Of a stretch of DNA of 64,000 bases, positions 35,506-47,100 are shown piece after piece. How positions within the stretch are numbered: the first letter of the stretch is position 1; every line of letters starts with the position of its first letter. Origin of the DNA: Parietaria judaica (lineage: Eukaryota > Streptophyta > Magnoliopsida > Rosales > Urticaceae); assembly GCA_954871525.1 (NCBI GenBank), contig OX940867.1, positions 18,515,343 to 18,579,342 of the forward strand. The letters are read 5' to 3'. Made by a program: the position numbers and the translations under genes. The notes below the pieces were generated by a model. That model did not search any database. It saw only the letters and a list, made by a program, of their open reading frames with translations, and had not been told where the DNA came from.

Positions 35506-36323
35506 ACTTAAAAAAAAGCCAATGGGCAGATCTAATAAATCTCTCATTTAACATTTACAGCCAATTCATTTGATGACTTTATAATTTATATCACCAAACC
35601 ATCTCGGACTATACACTACACTAAGTGCCATGATTTGAGATTATTGCTTGTTTGGTGTCTACAGTCATGAGTTTTCAATTCATAGGCCAAAAAGCTAACA
35701 AACAATGGCCTTAAGATGAAAAATAATGCAATATATATTGCTTATAGATAAATTCATATCTAAAATGACCCAATCGAAAGGCACTTAAAATTATTACTTC
35801 TTTTAGGTCCTAATTTGTTTGTGTATGGTATTGTTTATGCATTGTCTCTTTCCAAAGGTGGACACATTTTAACTATAATGATAAAGATTTTCTACATGAT
35901 AAAAGGCTATCTCATTTTTCATATGTTTTAGTGGAAAAATTGTATGGAATAATGAAAATGGGCATTACATTATGGTTGATATGGCATTATCTCATATTAT
36001 CTTTTCTCTATCTTAATTTGATACGTCTAGAAAACAAAACGAAATGGGCACAATTCTATTTTCCTATCAAATGTAACCTCATTGCCCCTAAAAAGGCACA
36101 ACAAGCTAAATCCTTTATTGGTACCCCATTGCTTCATTTGAAGGTTTAGTCCACTCAAAAAAGATAAATTAAAAAAAATAATTCAAATTTAAATAGCAAC
36201 TCACGTACTTAATATTTTAATTTTAATGATAGCATAAATTCAATCTATCTTTCATAGTCAAAGTCTAAATGTCAACTATGTTATTTTTAAAATTCAGATT
36301 ACTTGTTAACGTTCTGTCAGTAC

Positions 36324-36373
<50 letters not shown>

Positions 36374-36400
36374 AAAGAAGTTTTAAAGATAAGCAACATA
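35506..36400. other. Spacer, nothing recognised
   Basis: AT-rich sequence with an (AT)22 microsatellite at its right end. A short plus-strand open frame at 35931-36149 shows no known domain. Confidence 0.55.
36327..36370. repeat. (AT)22 microsatellite
   Basis: Forty-four bases of uninterrupted AT dinucleotide, 39 bp left of a hAT insertion. Confidence 0.95.
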
Positions 36401-36408
36401 ATATTAAT

Positions 36409-37459
36409 CAAGGTTCCGAAAATCGCGATTTTCGTTCGAAAATCGTTCGATTATCGCTGAAAATAGGCTTCTCGGTAAGTTATCTCCCTTAATCGTTTTC
36501 GTTTTATAGTTTTCGCGATTTTTCGAGGGGGAAAGTGAACAACTTTTCGTTTTAAGTTTCAAGTGTTAAATTTCGAAAACTGGAGGACTTATCGCTAAAT
36601 AACGAAAAGTCATTAGGTTTTTTCCGAATTGTTGTATACTTGCGGCAAAAGTACACATGTTTTGGAAATTGTTGATTTGAGTTAGTTACTCGAATATTTT
36701 GATGTAATTTCGTTTTATAAAATTGTATATAATTTTAAAACTAATCGGTTTGCATAATTTTTTTTTAATTTGAAGTTTTTCTGAATTGTGATATCATTGT
36801 GGCAAAAGTACATATGTTTCGGAAATTGTTGATTTGAGCTAGTTACTCGAATATTTTGGTGTAATTTTGTTTTATAAAATTGTATATAATTTAAAAAATA
36901 ATCGGTTGGCATAATATTTTTTTTAATTTGAAGTTTTCTAAAATATTGCGGCAAAAGTACAATTTTTAGCTAATTTGTTAAATTGAGCTAGTTGTTCAAT
37001 CTTGTTTTAAATGAAATCAATTGTGCAGTGCATATTTTATATAAGAATAATTGGTGACTTGTAAATATTTATTTTGGTAAGTAAATAATAATTTATTTTA
37101 CATATTTTGTAAAGTATTTGTAATTTTGTATGAGACTTAGTTTATGTTTGGCTACATTAGTATGAGACTTGGTTTGTGGCTTATATCTTATATTTTGTAT
37201 GAGACTTTTATGTTTATATTTTGTGACATTAGTATTTTATGTTATGTTTTTAGTGTAAAATATGTTATGAATTTTTTTTTTATAGGTTTTCCATCGATAA
37301 ATCCATCGGCAAACGATTAATCCATCGATAAGTTCGATAAGTTTCGATAACGGCAAACGATAATTTATATAGGTTTTCCGTCGATAACGGCATCGGCAAA
37401 CGATTAATCCATCGATAACGGCAAACGATTTATCGGCCAAAACGGCATTTTGATCCTTG
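36409..37459. mobile_element. Non-autonomous hAT element, 1051 bp, perfect 8-bp target duplication
   Basis: Flanked by ATATTAAT at 36401-36408 and 37460-37467. Inverted termini: left CAAGGTTCCGAAAATCGCG, right (inward) CAAGGATCAAAATGCCG. Subterminal words TCGCGATTTTCG on the left and CGGCAAACGATTAATCC, TTTTCCATCGATAA on the right resemble Ac-type transposase-binding repeats. The interior has a 150-158-bp tandem unit (CGGCAAAAGTACA at 36643, 36800 and 36949). No coding capacity, so transposition would need a transposase in trans. Confidence 0.88.
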
Positions 37460-37467
37460 ATATTAAT

Positions 37468-39180
37468 AGACATCGAGAACTTTATCTATGATACCAACAA
37501 AAAACAAAAACAAAAATCAATCAAGATACTGAATACATATGTAGCTAGTAACCTAATTATGAGCCTTAATTTGCTTTACTTTAAATGTTGATATCCTTAC
37601 TAATTATATTTGGTTTCTTGCTCGGGGGGATGAAGAATTTGAACCTCAATGATTTATCAAGTTAATTTTGTTAGAAGTTATAAAGATACAATGATCTAAT
37701 TATTTAAAATTGGTTGCGTGATGATATAGTTTTCTATCAACAAAAGAAATGGACAAAGTTCTATTTTTTACGAAACAATGTAACCTCATTGTCAAAAATG
37801 GCAACAAATTAACCATATGCATAACCAATAATTTATTAGTGGCCATTGATCTGCATTGCACATCTGCCTCACAAGAAGTTGACATTTTTATTTCACAACT
37901 TAATTACTAATTTAGATGGTGAGTATAATCGGGCGTTATATGCTAATATTCTCTCGATTTATCATTCTTTCTTGTAATATAATACTAACGCATTACAAGA
38001 CTCTTCGAGATATTCCGAGTTCAATCGTATCGGAAGACATAAATTATGTATATTTGTATATTTGATACAAAATTATAAATTTAAAAGGAAAGGTGATGAC
38101 AAAAAAAATCTAAGAAAAAATAATAATAATACATAACGATTTAAATAATGGTGCGAGCTTTGTGTCGCCATGGAACCAAACAGAAATGATACGCTCGCTC
38201 TTTGTCGACATAAAATCCAAGGGGAGGGCAATTTAGGAATTAATTATTTATGTCATTAGTCTCTTGACAACAAACATTATATGACCTTAATCACCTTATT
38301 CTCCGGGCCCACTTGCTTGCTTCTTAAGCTCAATCTAAGATCACGTGTTCGATCTCTCCAACCACGTGACCATCACTTTCTCTTGCACAAGTGCGAGGGG
38401 CATTTTCGTCTTAGCACATAAATCAATTACGAAACAGAGAAATACAAGTATTTTACAAACTAGAATGTTAAATAGAATACTTTGGTGTTAGGTGGTCATT
38501 AATGCTATCATTATTAAAAGATAATACCAGTAAATTTTTTTAAATTATACTAAATTATATCTTTGGGTATTTAAAATACTTTATGTAACAATACTTATAG
38601 TCATAGAGTTATAGCGGTTTTGTTTAATTTTTATTAAATATTTATAAACTGCCTAATTTTTTTTAATAAACTTTAATAAAATTAAATATATATCTTTGGG
38701 TATTAATTTTTTTTATTAAATATTAAATATATCTTTGGGTATTAAATTTTTTTATTAGACTTTTTGTAATTAAATTTAGGTAACATTTTTCATTATAAAA
38801 ATTTGGATATTCATTGGAATAGATGATTAAAATTTAGATACTCTTACCATTATTAACTAAAAATGTCATTTTCAGCCGCTCAACTGTTTTTTTATGTGTT
38901 GAAATATAATTGGCTGTATTTCTGACATGTGACCTTGGCCCACAAATCCATGATATTCTTATGTTAATAATTCTCCTTCATTTTTTGAATTAAAAAATAG
39001 TTTCGATTTTAAATTTCAAAATTTGAAATCAAAGTTCTGTATTTGCAACAGTTAGAAAATTATAAGACCCTTAAAAATAATTATAATAAATATTACAACT
39101 TTGAAAATGAATAATTACGAATTGAAGAAAGTTTTTCATCAATTTAATTAAATTAAATTGAATTAATTAAAATGTGCAAT
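37468..39180. other. Spacer, nothing recognised
   Basis: About 1.7 kb of AT-rich sequence with no supported gene. Words such as ATATCTTTGGGTATTAA recur three times between 38560 and 38745, a local duplication without known identity. Confidence 0.55.
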
Positions 39181-39188
39181 ACGCGCGT

Positions 39189-39798
39189 CATGGTTTTAAA
39201 TATCCAAATACGTCTTCGATATATCCACGATGTGCCAAAAAAAATAAGAATTGCGAAACGATATTTGCAGGAAATCGATATATCAATTTATTCCCATTAT
39301 CTGTCGGCAAGCAATATATCTGTAAAATAGAGAGTGCAAAACGACATCGATATCAACATTTAGAACCATGCTTTGTATTTATGTTAGTACTTCGTACTCT
39401 ATGTTCGTATTTATGTTCGTACTCTATGACTTTATTATGATGGGTAACTTATTTTATGTTATGTCGATATTATGTTATGAGTTATGACTTTTATGTTATA
39501 TGTTTGTGTTATGTTATGATTTATGAGTGTGTTTTCTAGGCTATAACTATGTGTCATATTTATTAAATAGGTAATTTAGAAACTATATAAAAATATGATT
39601 GAAATATTAAAAATATTTTTCCAAAATATCCGTCGATATTTTGATCGGCAAGCGATATATCCGTTAAATTTATGCGGTATTATCGGCAAGCGATATATCC
39701 ATTTCTTCCCATTAATCCGTCGGCATGCCCGTCGGCAAGTGATATATCCGTAAAATGGAGAGTCCGAAACGACATCGATATCGATATTTAGAACTTTG
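39189..39798. mobile_element. Non-autonomous hAT element with repeated right end
   Basis: Flanked by ACGCGCGT (39181-39188) and ACACGCGT (39799-39806), an 8-bp duplication with one mismatch. Termini: left CATGGTTTTAAATATC, right (inward) CAAAGTTCTAAATATC. Subterminal GCAAGCGATATATCC words are abundant. The segment about 39280-39369 is a second, diverged copy of the right end (39685-39798) and itself pairs with the left terminus (CATGGTTTTAAAT against CATGGTTCTAAAT). No coding capacity. Confidence 0.75.
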
Positions 39799-39836
39799 AC
39801 ACGCGTAACATATTTAGAGCGCGACCAAGTACAAAT

Positions 39837-40523
39837 TATGGGTGTGCATGGGTTGGATTGGGTCGAGCCGAGGTAAAAAATGAAACCGACCCAATCTTAT
39901 TGAGCTTTGGAAAAGAAACCCAATCCGACCCAAATTTTTTGAAGGCTTAATCCAACCCTACCCGAAAAACTCTGGGTTGGGTTGGGTTGGATTGGGTTGA
40001 GTCATTGGCCTAAACTAAAATAAAAAATAAAATATTTTACCGAATAACACTTAAATTTAAACTGTCAATCAATAAACAGAAATGTCATATTACTGTTTTT
40101 AAACACCCAGTTCAAAAATTAAACGTCATTATAGTCTTAAACATTGAATAACACAAGTAGGAACATAGTCGTAAACTAAATTAGAAACGTGGTTGTAATC
40201 ATAAACTAGAAACATAGTCATAGACATTAAATAATGACTAAACATAAAAATGAGACTCTAGAATTTTTTTTATTTGCGGTGTGCTTTTACTTACTTAAAC
40301 TACAAAAATATATTTAAAAAAAATTAATTAATTATTTGAAAAAAAACTTGATCGGGTCAATTGGACCGGCCCAACCCAATGTATTTAGTCCAACCCCAAC
40401 CCCAACCCCAACCCGACTATTTATTCGGGTTGAACCCAACCCGATAACTATTTGGTTAATTAAATTGGGTTAGATTAGGATTGGGTTTAATTGGGTTAGG
40501 TTTTTTTTTTTTTCACACCCCTA
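39837..40523. mobile_element. Probable non-autonomous hAT element rich in GGGTTGG/CCCAACC
   Basis: Left TATGGGTGTGCATGGG and right (inward) TAGGGGTGTGAAAAAA form short inverted termini. Subterminal GGGTTGG and complementary ACCCAACCC arrays fill both ends, a layout common to a widespread plant hAT MITE group. I could not find a matching 8-bp target duplication, so the edges are approximate. Confidence 0.6.
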
Positions 40524-41870
40524 CCCCCAGTAGAGATGCGATCGTCGGTGGCTTTTACACTTTATTGATCACCATAATTAGTGACGTGCTGACTAAAACA
40601 CCTTAATTGAAGGGTAAGGACAAGCTTTGTAGTAGTTTTTGTCGATCGGCTGGAATGAGAGAAAAAGAAGAGATATATAAAGAGGGAATCTTCAAAAATT
40701 TCCATCAAATGGTTCCCAAAACAAGGTGTGAACTGACAAAACACATCTACACAAAAATATTAAAATTACAATTACTTAAATATCTAGTCTTTTATAATGA
40801 AAGAATAATAATTTTCTGTTAAATATCTATTAAACATCATTTTATTGTTATTATTATTATTGTCCCTCATAATACGGTGGTAAAAATCAAATCCTACCAA
40901 ATCGTAAACTAACCGCAAGTACAATTTACAAATATACTGCGAACGTAACAAGTATACTGATGAAGTTTTCATAAGATTTTCAAAAATTACAGCTCATAAA
41001 TAGATCACAAACCGATGAGTATATTACAAAAAAATCGATGGGTAAATAACAAGGATTTTCATTAAAGAATAGTATTTAAATATATTAATAAATGTATAAC
41101 ATTTTTATTAATAAATTTAACTAAAATTTGTAGAATTTTGGAGTTTATAGAGCTTTCATGAGTTTTAAATTTTATTATACAACATGTGGTTAATCTTTAG
41201 TTTTTGGTAAACTAAACCGCATAACTAGGATTTGCACTTTTTTCATGGCGTGCCCCGTCTTTAAAAATAAAAAAGGATGGAATTAGTGTTTTATTAGAAT
41301 TGAGTACTTTTTCAATATAAAGAAACACAAACAACAATCGACGCTACTGATTATAACTTATTACTTTTGCAACTATTATCTTTTTTAAAATACCAGAAAA
41401 TATCATAGAAAACCCTTGCGCGGTGCAAAAAAAAATAAAAAAAGTCTGAATATATGGACCAGTAGAACCAGTGTATCAAAACATGACGCAAACTTAGTGA
41501 AAACGACTAACAAAAAGAACTCATGGCTATGTCTTGAGATCTCAAAATTTTAGTGAAATTCCTTAGTTTTGGACTTCAATATCACAAATTTTGGCTTTCG
41601 GCAACAATCCATATCTTGGCGATAATCACAATCCACGAGTCTAATCTTTTTTATTTTTAGGATTTCTTTTATTATTATATTTGCCTTTTTAACCCATGTT
41701 ATTTACCTCTTGTTTAAGCTTTTCTTCTTTGATATGTATTTGCTTCACGGTTTGTAATATTGCGATAATGAAAAATTCAAGTGGTTAAGATCGTTTATCC
41801 GTTCTTCTTATAACACGAGTCTACATCAAGCTTGCTCATTCTTATTTTTATTTATGTGTCCCTTGACCAC
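40524..41870. other. Spacer, nothing recognised
   Basis: AT-rich; short open frames at 40607-40822 and 40784-40972 have no domain and low-complexity composition. Confidence 0.55.
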
Positions 41871-41875
41871 ACAAT

Positions 41876-42500
41876 TGTTGGGTTTTTCGATGACTTTTTT
41901 GAATCCCGAGGCGGAAAACACGGCATATCATCGAAACTAATTAGATCTAGATTAATATCGAAGATTAAGAAATCGTTTCAGGAACATTACCGAAGTTTGG
42001 TACTTATGCCAACAGTACCAAAACCGCCGACTTTTGCCGATTCTAGGGCTTGGCCGATTCCTCTCCTTGCTCCGGAGAGTAGCACGCCAATTATCGTGCC
42101 TCTATGTTGTCCACCACGTTACTGGGGGAACGTCTGATGACCGGAAAGCACCTCGGAGGATAGGTTAGATCCTTGTCGATGCTTGGACGACGAACCAATA
42201 AAGAACCGGGAGAAAAGCCAAACTCGAGTTCCTCGGGGAGAGAGCTCGAATTATGGAGGCTAGGGTTTTGAATGAATTGTGTTAATTATGAGCTATAAGT
42301 GAGTATTTATAATACGCTATATCATATAACCTATTGGGCTTTTAATAAAGCCCATTAAGCATTAATTAATTAATTTATAATTAATTAATCTATTTCATAA
42401 TTAATCGTTGGGCCTATGTGGGCCCGTTATGTCGGTTATGTATTCGGGTCAATACCCGAGAACCCGGTGGATCCAATATCCGGTTCGAGTATAACCTACA
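41876..42500 (-). repeat. 3' LTR of the truncated Copia element
   Basis: Plus-strand TGTTGGGTTTTTCGATGAC ... GTATAACCTACA, 625 bp. The minus-strand purine tract GCAAGTGGGAGAT (42501-42513) abuts it, as expected for plus-strand priming. Minus-strand TATA-like sequence near 42300-42330 is weak. Confidence 0.75.
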
Positions 42501-42513
42501 ATCTCCCACTTGC

Positions 42514-43614
42514 ACGAACGTACCGGGATTGGATATCTCCCGTGCACATCTTGCACATAAAATAATTAGAACAAATTCCGGGAATGGCTATCCTGTACAT
42601 CATTCTTAATTATCTATGCCTGGTTCTTTAAGGTTACAACTGAAACACTTTTTCGTTGTAAATTTGTCATCGTACTCCGTTTCCTCTAGCGAGTTCGGTG
42701 TGACTATAGGATTCTGCAGTGTTGGCCATAGAATTTTTAGGTCTGCAAGAAGTGAGAGGTCTCCACGTAGACATCACTTCCCCCAATCTGCAAAATTATC
42801 TGAATCCTTTGGTTGATAAGTTAAGCTTGAAGAACTATATGGTTCTTCTTTCTTAACTTTAATCACATGATTGAATCCTTCGACATCTGTACTACTCGAG
42901 AAAGGACACAGACCATGGTTTGACACATCTGCTTAAGCCGATCCTCGTTTCCCGATTCGGATATAAGTATTGAACTACCAAATCAAAAACCCCTTTTATT
43001 TGTCTATGGCCACAGATTTCATATACACATATCCTTCATGAGGCCATGAGTGTATGGGGAGATGCATGTTTTCTTGAATTATCATCCCACCCTACAAGGT
43101 TTGTAACATACCCAAAAATAGTTTTTATAACTTGCCCGTTACGGTAAGCGTTTGACTATAATCAAAGCATGCTACTTGCCAGGTGATGGACTCATGATAG
43201 TTCTCAAACTTTGGAATCTATCTTCATATTTCTGAGTTTCTCAGTGTCCCCTTAATATATAAGGTTTGGCTCCCATGTGAGATTCTCAGAGCGCGAGTCA
43301 TTCCAGCACTGCTAGTCTGTCTTACTAGTGCCTACATATATAAGAATATCTCATAGATATCAAGAACACTTTCTTTTTCTCTTATCTACATGTACCAATC
43401 AATTGTAAAAAATCATTTGTTGTCCCTCTTGGTTTCTTCTAATGACTTTATTTGATTGGGGAAATTTAAGATTATCTTTATGATATCTTAGGGACTTCAT
43501 TTACTTAACTGATAGTGACATTCATATTTAATATTGAATATTGGTATGAACATGAAATGAAGAAACTTGCCTTTTAAAGAAATAATATTGTGCTTGAAAT
43601 TTAATGAAATGAGC
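42514..43614 (-). other. 3' non-coding region of the truncated Copia element
   Basis: Lies between the end of RNase H and the polypurine tract. No open frame above background. Unusually long for a Copia 3' UTR, so part may be later insertion or decayed sequence. Confidence 0.4.
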
Positions 43615-45195
43615 TTACATAAAATTTTTGTTCTTGAACTTTATAAAAAAATATAAGGTTCCTCGTTTCTGAAAAGATCGCAGACATCTATGGAGTCTAT
43701 AACCCAATAGATTCTGCATGGCGAAATGCTTTTCTTTCGAAAAAGCTTTCGTCATCGGATCCGCCACTTTTTCGTTTGTGTCTACTCTTTCCATCACTAC
43801 ATTCTTCCGATCCCCGATGTCTATGATCAGATGGTACTTTCTGAGTACATGCTTTGATTTCTTGTGTGATCTCGGTTCCTTGGCTTGTGCTATAGCTCCA
43901 TTGTTGTCACAGTAGAGCTTCACAGGATCACCAATGCTAGGAACTACACCAAGATCAGAAACAAATTTCTTGATCTAGACAGCCTCTTTAGCAGCTTCAA
44001 ATGCTGCTATGTACTCAGACTCGGTGGTTGAATCAACTACCGTAGCTTGTTTACTGTTGTTCCAAGTAACAACACCACCATTTGTACAGAATATATATCT
44101 TGTTTGAGATTTGAAATCATCCTGGTCAGTTTGGAAGCTTGCATCAGAATAACCTTCAAAGATTATCTGATCATCTCTACCGTAAGTAAGACATCTATCT
44201 TTGGTTCTGTTTAAGTACCTTAAGATGTACTTTACGGCGGTCCAATGACTGAAACCAGGATTTGATTGAAATCTACTTGTCATGCTTAAGGCAAAAGCTA
44301 CATCTGGGCGAGTACACAACATTGCATACATTATTGAACCAATAACAGAGGCGTATGGAACCTTTTCCATACACTGGATCTCTTCAAGAGAAATCGGACA
44401 CTGCTTCTTGGTAAGATATGACTTATGTGTCATTGGAGTAAAACCTTTTCCAGATTTGTCCATGTTAAACCTTTTAACAATCTTATCAATGTATCTACTC
44501 TGACTTAGGGACAAGACTTTCTTATTTCTATTTCTTTAAATTTTCACGCCTAAAATGTAGGCGGCTTCCCCTAAGTCTTTCATTGAGAAATATTTTATCA
44601 ACCACTCCTTCACTGCTTGGAGTTCAGATGTATTGTTTCCTATTATCAGTATGTCATCAACATACAAGATTAAGAAAACAACTGTACTCCCACTAGCTTT
44701 GATGTACACACATGGGTCGTCTTTGTTATTGACAAAATCAAATTCAGTAATCGATTCATCAAAACGACGATTCCAACTTAGAGATGCTTGCTTGAGACCA
44801 TAAATTGACTTTTTCAATTTGCAAACTTTTTCAGGATGCTTATGGTCTAAAAAAACTTTAGGTTGAGTCATGTATACATCCTCTTCCAGAACTCCTTTCA
44901 GGAACACGGTATTCACGTCCATTTGCCAGATTTCATAATCATGAAAAGCTGCAATGGCAAGCAAGATTCTTATGGACTTAAACATAGCAACAGGGGAGAA
45001 TGTTTCATCATAGTCAATACCATGAATCTGTCGATAAAATTTAGCGACTAATCTTCCCTTATATGTTTGAATGGTTCCATCCATGTCAATTTTATTTTTG
45101 AAAATCCATTTGCATCCAATGGGGTTTGACCCTTTGGGTGCTTCAACAAGGTCCCATACCTCATTGGTGTACATGGAGTCCATTTCAGATTTCAT
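43615..45195 (-). pseudogene. Copia reverse transcriptase and RNase H
   Basis: RT at 44536-45195 begins MKSEMDSMYTNEVWDLVE and has PIGCKWIFK, RLVAKFYRQ (normally KGYTQ), FSPVA, MDVNTVFLKG (Lys where Asn is usual), YGLKQASLSW and the active-site LYVDDILIIG. A stop near 44536 precedes the connection (MSLSQSRYIDKIVKRF, YASVIGSIMYAM, RPDVAFAL) at 43975-44514; RNase H continues through SDASFQTD, ESEYIA and, after another stop, CDNNGAIAQAKEP. An intact protein copies genomic RNA into DNA in the particle. At least two stops inactivate it, but catalytic aspartates remain. Confidence 0.88.
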
Positions 45196-45227
45196 GGCTT
45201 CAATATTTGGTTCAGGTATAACCTACA

Positions 45228-46189
45228 ACAACAACCCGCAATCATTGCATGTTTTAGAGATTAAAGTGGACAAGTGTCGTAGCTCGCATGGACAGAGCTA
45301 CATGTGCACCAGTGAGTGCACGTTCATACACTCATTTTTTTTAAATATTCAGTGTTGATTAGAATCTTCCCATTCCCTCCTCCCTCCTACTTGACTCGAT
45401 AAATCTATTCTCCAATCCTTTCAAAATTAATATTATCTATTTATGTGTCTAATAGTTGCTTCACTTTGGTTGTTTATGATTATTTTTTTTACGCATTTGA
45501 AAAAAATAGACCGAAATATACTTTATGCTTTGTCTAAAATGAAAGTCTGGCGAAATATACGCCACTTGTGACAGTCATCAATCCCGTTAGGCGATAGGGC
45601 AAGAAAGGGTAGGTTGTCCAAACCCGCATCGCCTGGGCAAGGGGATGTGTTGATGGGATGTTCCCGAGACTGTGCAAGTATGGGACTGCATAATTATCTA
45701 CGATCATACAGGTATGAGATTATATGGTCAAAGAGGCTTAAAAGAATTAATTGATACTACCTATGTCAACAAGATGCATCTTTTTTTTGGTAGCTCGTTC
45801 ATAGGAACTCCAAAATTAAAGCGTGCTTAGTTTGGAACAATCATGTGATGGGTGACCTCCTCAAAAGTATCTCGTAGAGCGTGCGTGCGAGTGAGAACAA
45901 AACACACTTAAAAACTCGAAGATGAATTCCATTTTTTACTTTGGACCATGCAATATTGCAAGACTATGTTAAAAATAAGCATAATTAAGTTATATTCTGC
46001 ATTTCCAATTCCAAGGTAGTGTAATGAGTGAATCGTTACCTTTGTCGCTATTCATTGTTTATTTGTGAATTTTTATTTATTTATATGATTAAATCTAAAG
46101 TTAAAATGAAATGAATCACACTATATTTCAGGTTTTCTTCGTACATAGTGTTCATGCTGAAAATTGCATCGAACTTTCGAGCGGCCCAA
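45228..46189. other. Spacer, nothing recognised
   Basis: No supported gene. A C/G-richer stretch at 45565-45660 stands out mildly but matches nothing I know. Confidence 0.5.
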
Positions 46190-47100
46190 TGTTGTTGTAT
46201 GGGCCGGGCCTAACGTCGTGTGTTGACTATGAGTGAGCTGTAGGTCATTGACCCGTTTGTACTTCGGGTCAGACGGACCCTCCACTATGAGTGGACTAGG
46301 GGTTCGGGCTCTGTCCGTTGCCTGTAATCCCGTCGCCGGCAGCGGACTGGGCTGGGTTACAGGCAGAGGATGGCACTAGGGACGTGGTCTTCACGTAGGG
46401 AGGGTCTCGGTGAGATCCCGATGTGATCCTTGACATACGAGACCCCTCCGCCTGAATCCCAAACGTCGATCCAGATCCACGGCCGGTCCGCAAAGTCAGT
46501 ATAGACTGGGGGACGGTAACACGTGTTCCGTAGATCGGAATCTAGACATGAAGGATCGTACAGTCGTGTTAGGACCTTGTCCAGAGCTTCCGCCCTAGTT
46601 GCTTCCTCTGTGATCCGGATCTCCAGATGATCCCCGGAGATTTTAGACCTCTCGACCCGTATTGTGGGTCCTGATACGGTTCCTTGGTCTATCCGAGAAG
46701 TTGGTATATCTGCTAGAGATAATGGACTGGGGGATAGCACGAGCACCACGTAGAACAGAACCTAGCCGGGACGGTCGTAAACCGTGCGAGAAATTTCTCC
46801 AGAGCCTCCGTTCTAGTCGTATCGTCGCGCTCAGAACCTGGGCAAAAAAAACACCCGAGGTCAGGGAGTATCGGGGGGCTACCCCCTGATTCACCTCCGA
46901 CGCTCAACAATAGGCAAGTACCCGAGGGGGAGGTGTTTAGAGGAAGTAGGAGAGCTCTAAGGGCGAGCTATAGAGAGAGGAAGTCGAGTTGAGAAACTCG
47001 AAATGAGATGGTTGAAATGAGAAAACCGGAGCTCTATTTATAGGAGAGCCCACAGATTCAAACGCGATTATATATTACTCCGGGAAGCCGCCGGAGTAAA
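46190..47100 (-). repeat. GC-rich LTR-like block, unidentified
   Basis: On the minus strand a TATA box (CTCCTATAAATAGAGC, near 47034-47049) is followed by a CT-rich leader and then GAGCGTCGGAGGTGAATCAG and CTCCCTGACCTCGGGTG, wording common in U5 regions of large plant Gypsy LTRs. Two diverged tandem units of about 220 bp follow (about 46640-46850 and 46420-46635), sharing ACTAGRRCGGARGCTCTGGA and CCCCCAGTC. Left boundary unclear; no partner LTR or internal region is present. Confidence 0.45.

Larger units (their letters stand above)
41876..45227 (-). mobile_element. 5'-truncated Ty1/Copia element
   Basis: Minus orientation: 3' LTR 41876-42500, a polypurine tract directly beside it, about 1.1 kb of non-coding 3' sequence, then RNase H and RT (43615-45195). 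Gag, protease, integrase and the 5' LTR are missing; similarity stops at about 45227. No target duplication can be scored because one end is lost. Confidence 0.8.

Noticed and set aside
39837..40523. Interstitial telomere repeats
   Set aside because: The words are GGGTTGG/CCCAACC variants, not TTTAGGG arrays, and they sit at the ends of a MITE-like element.
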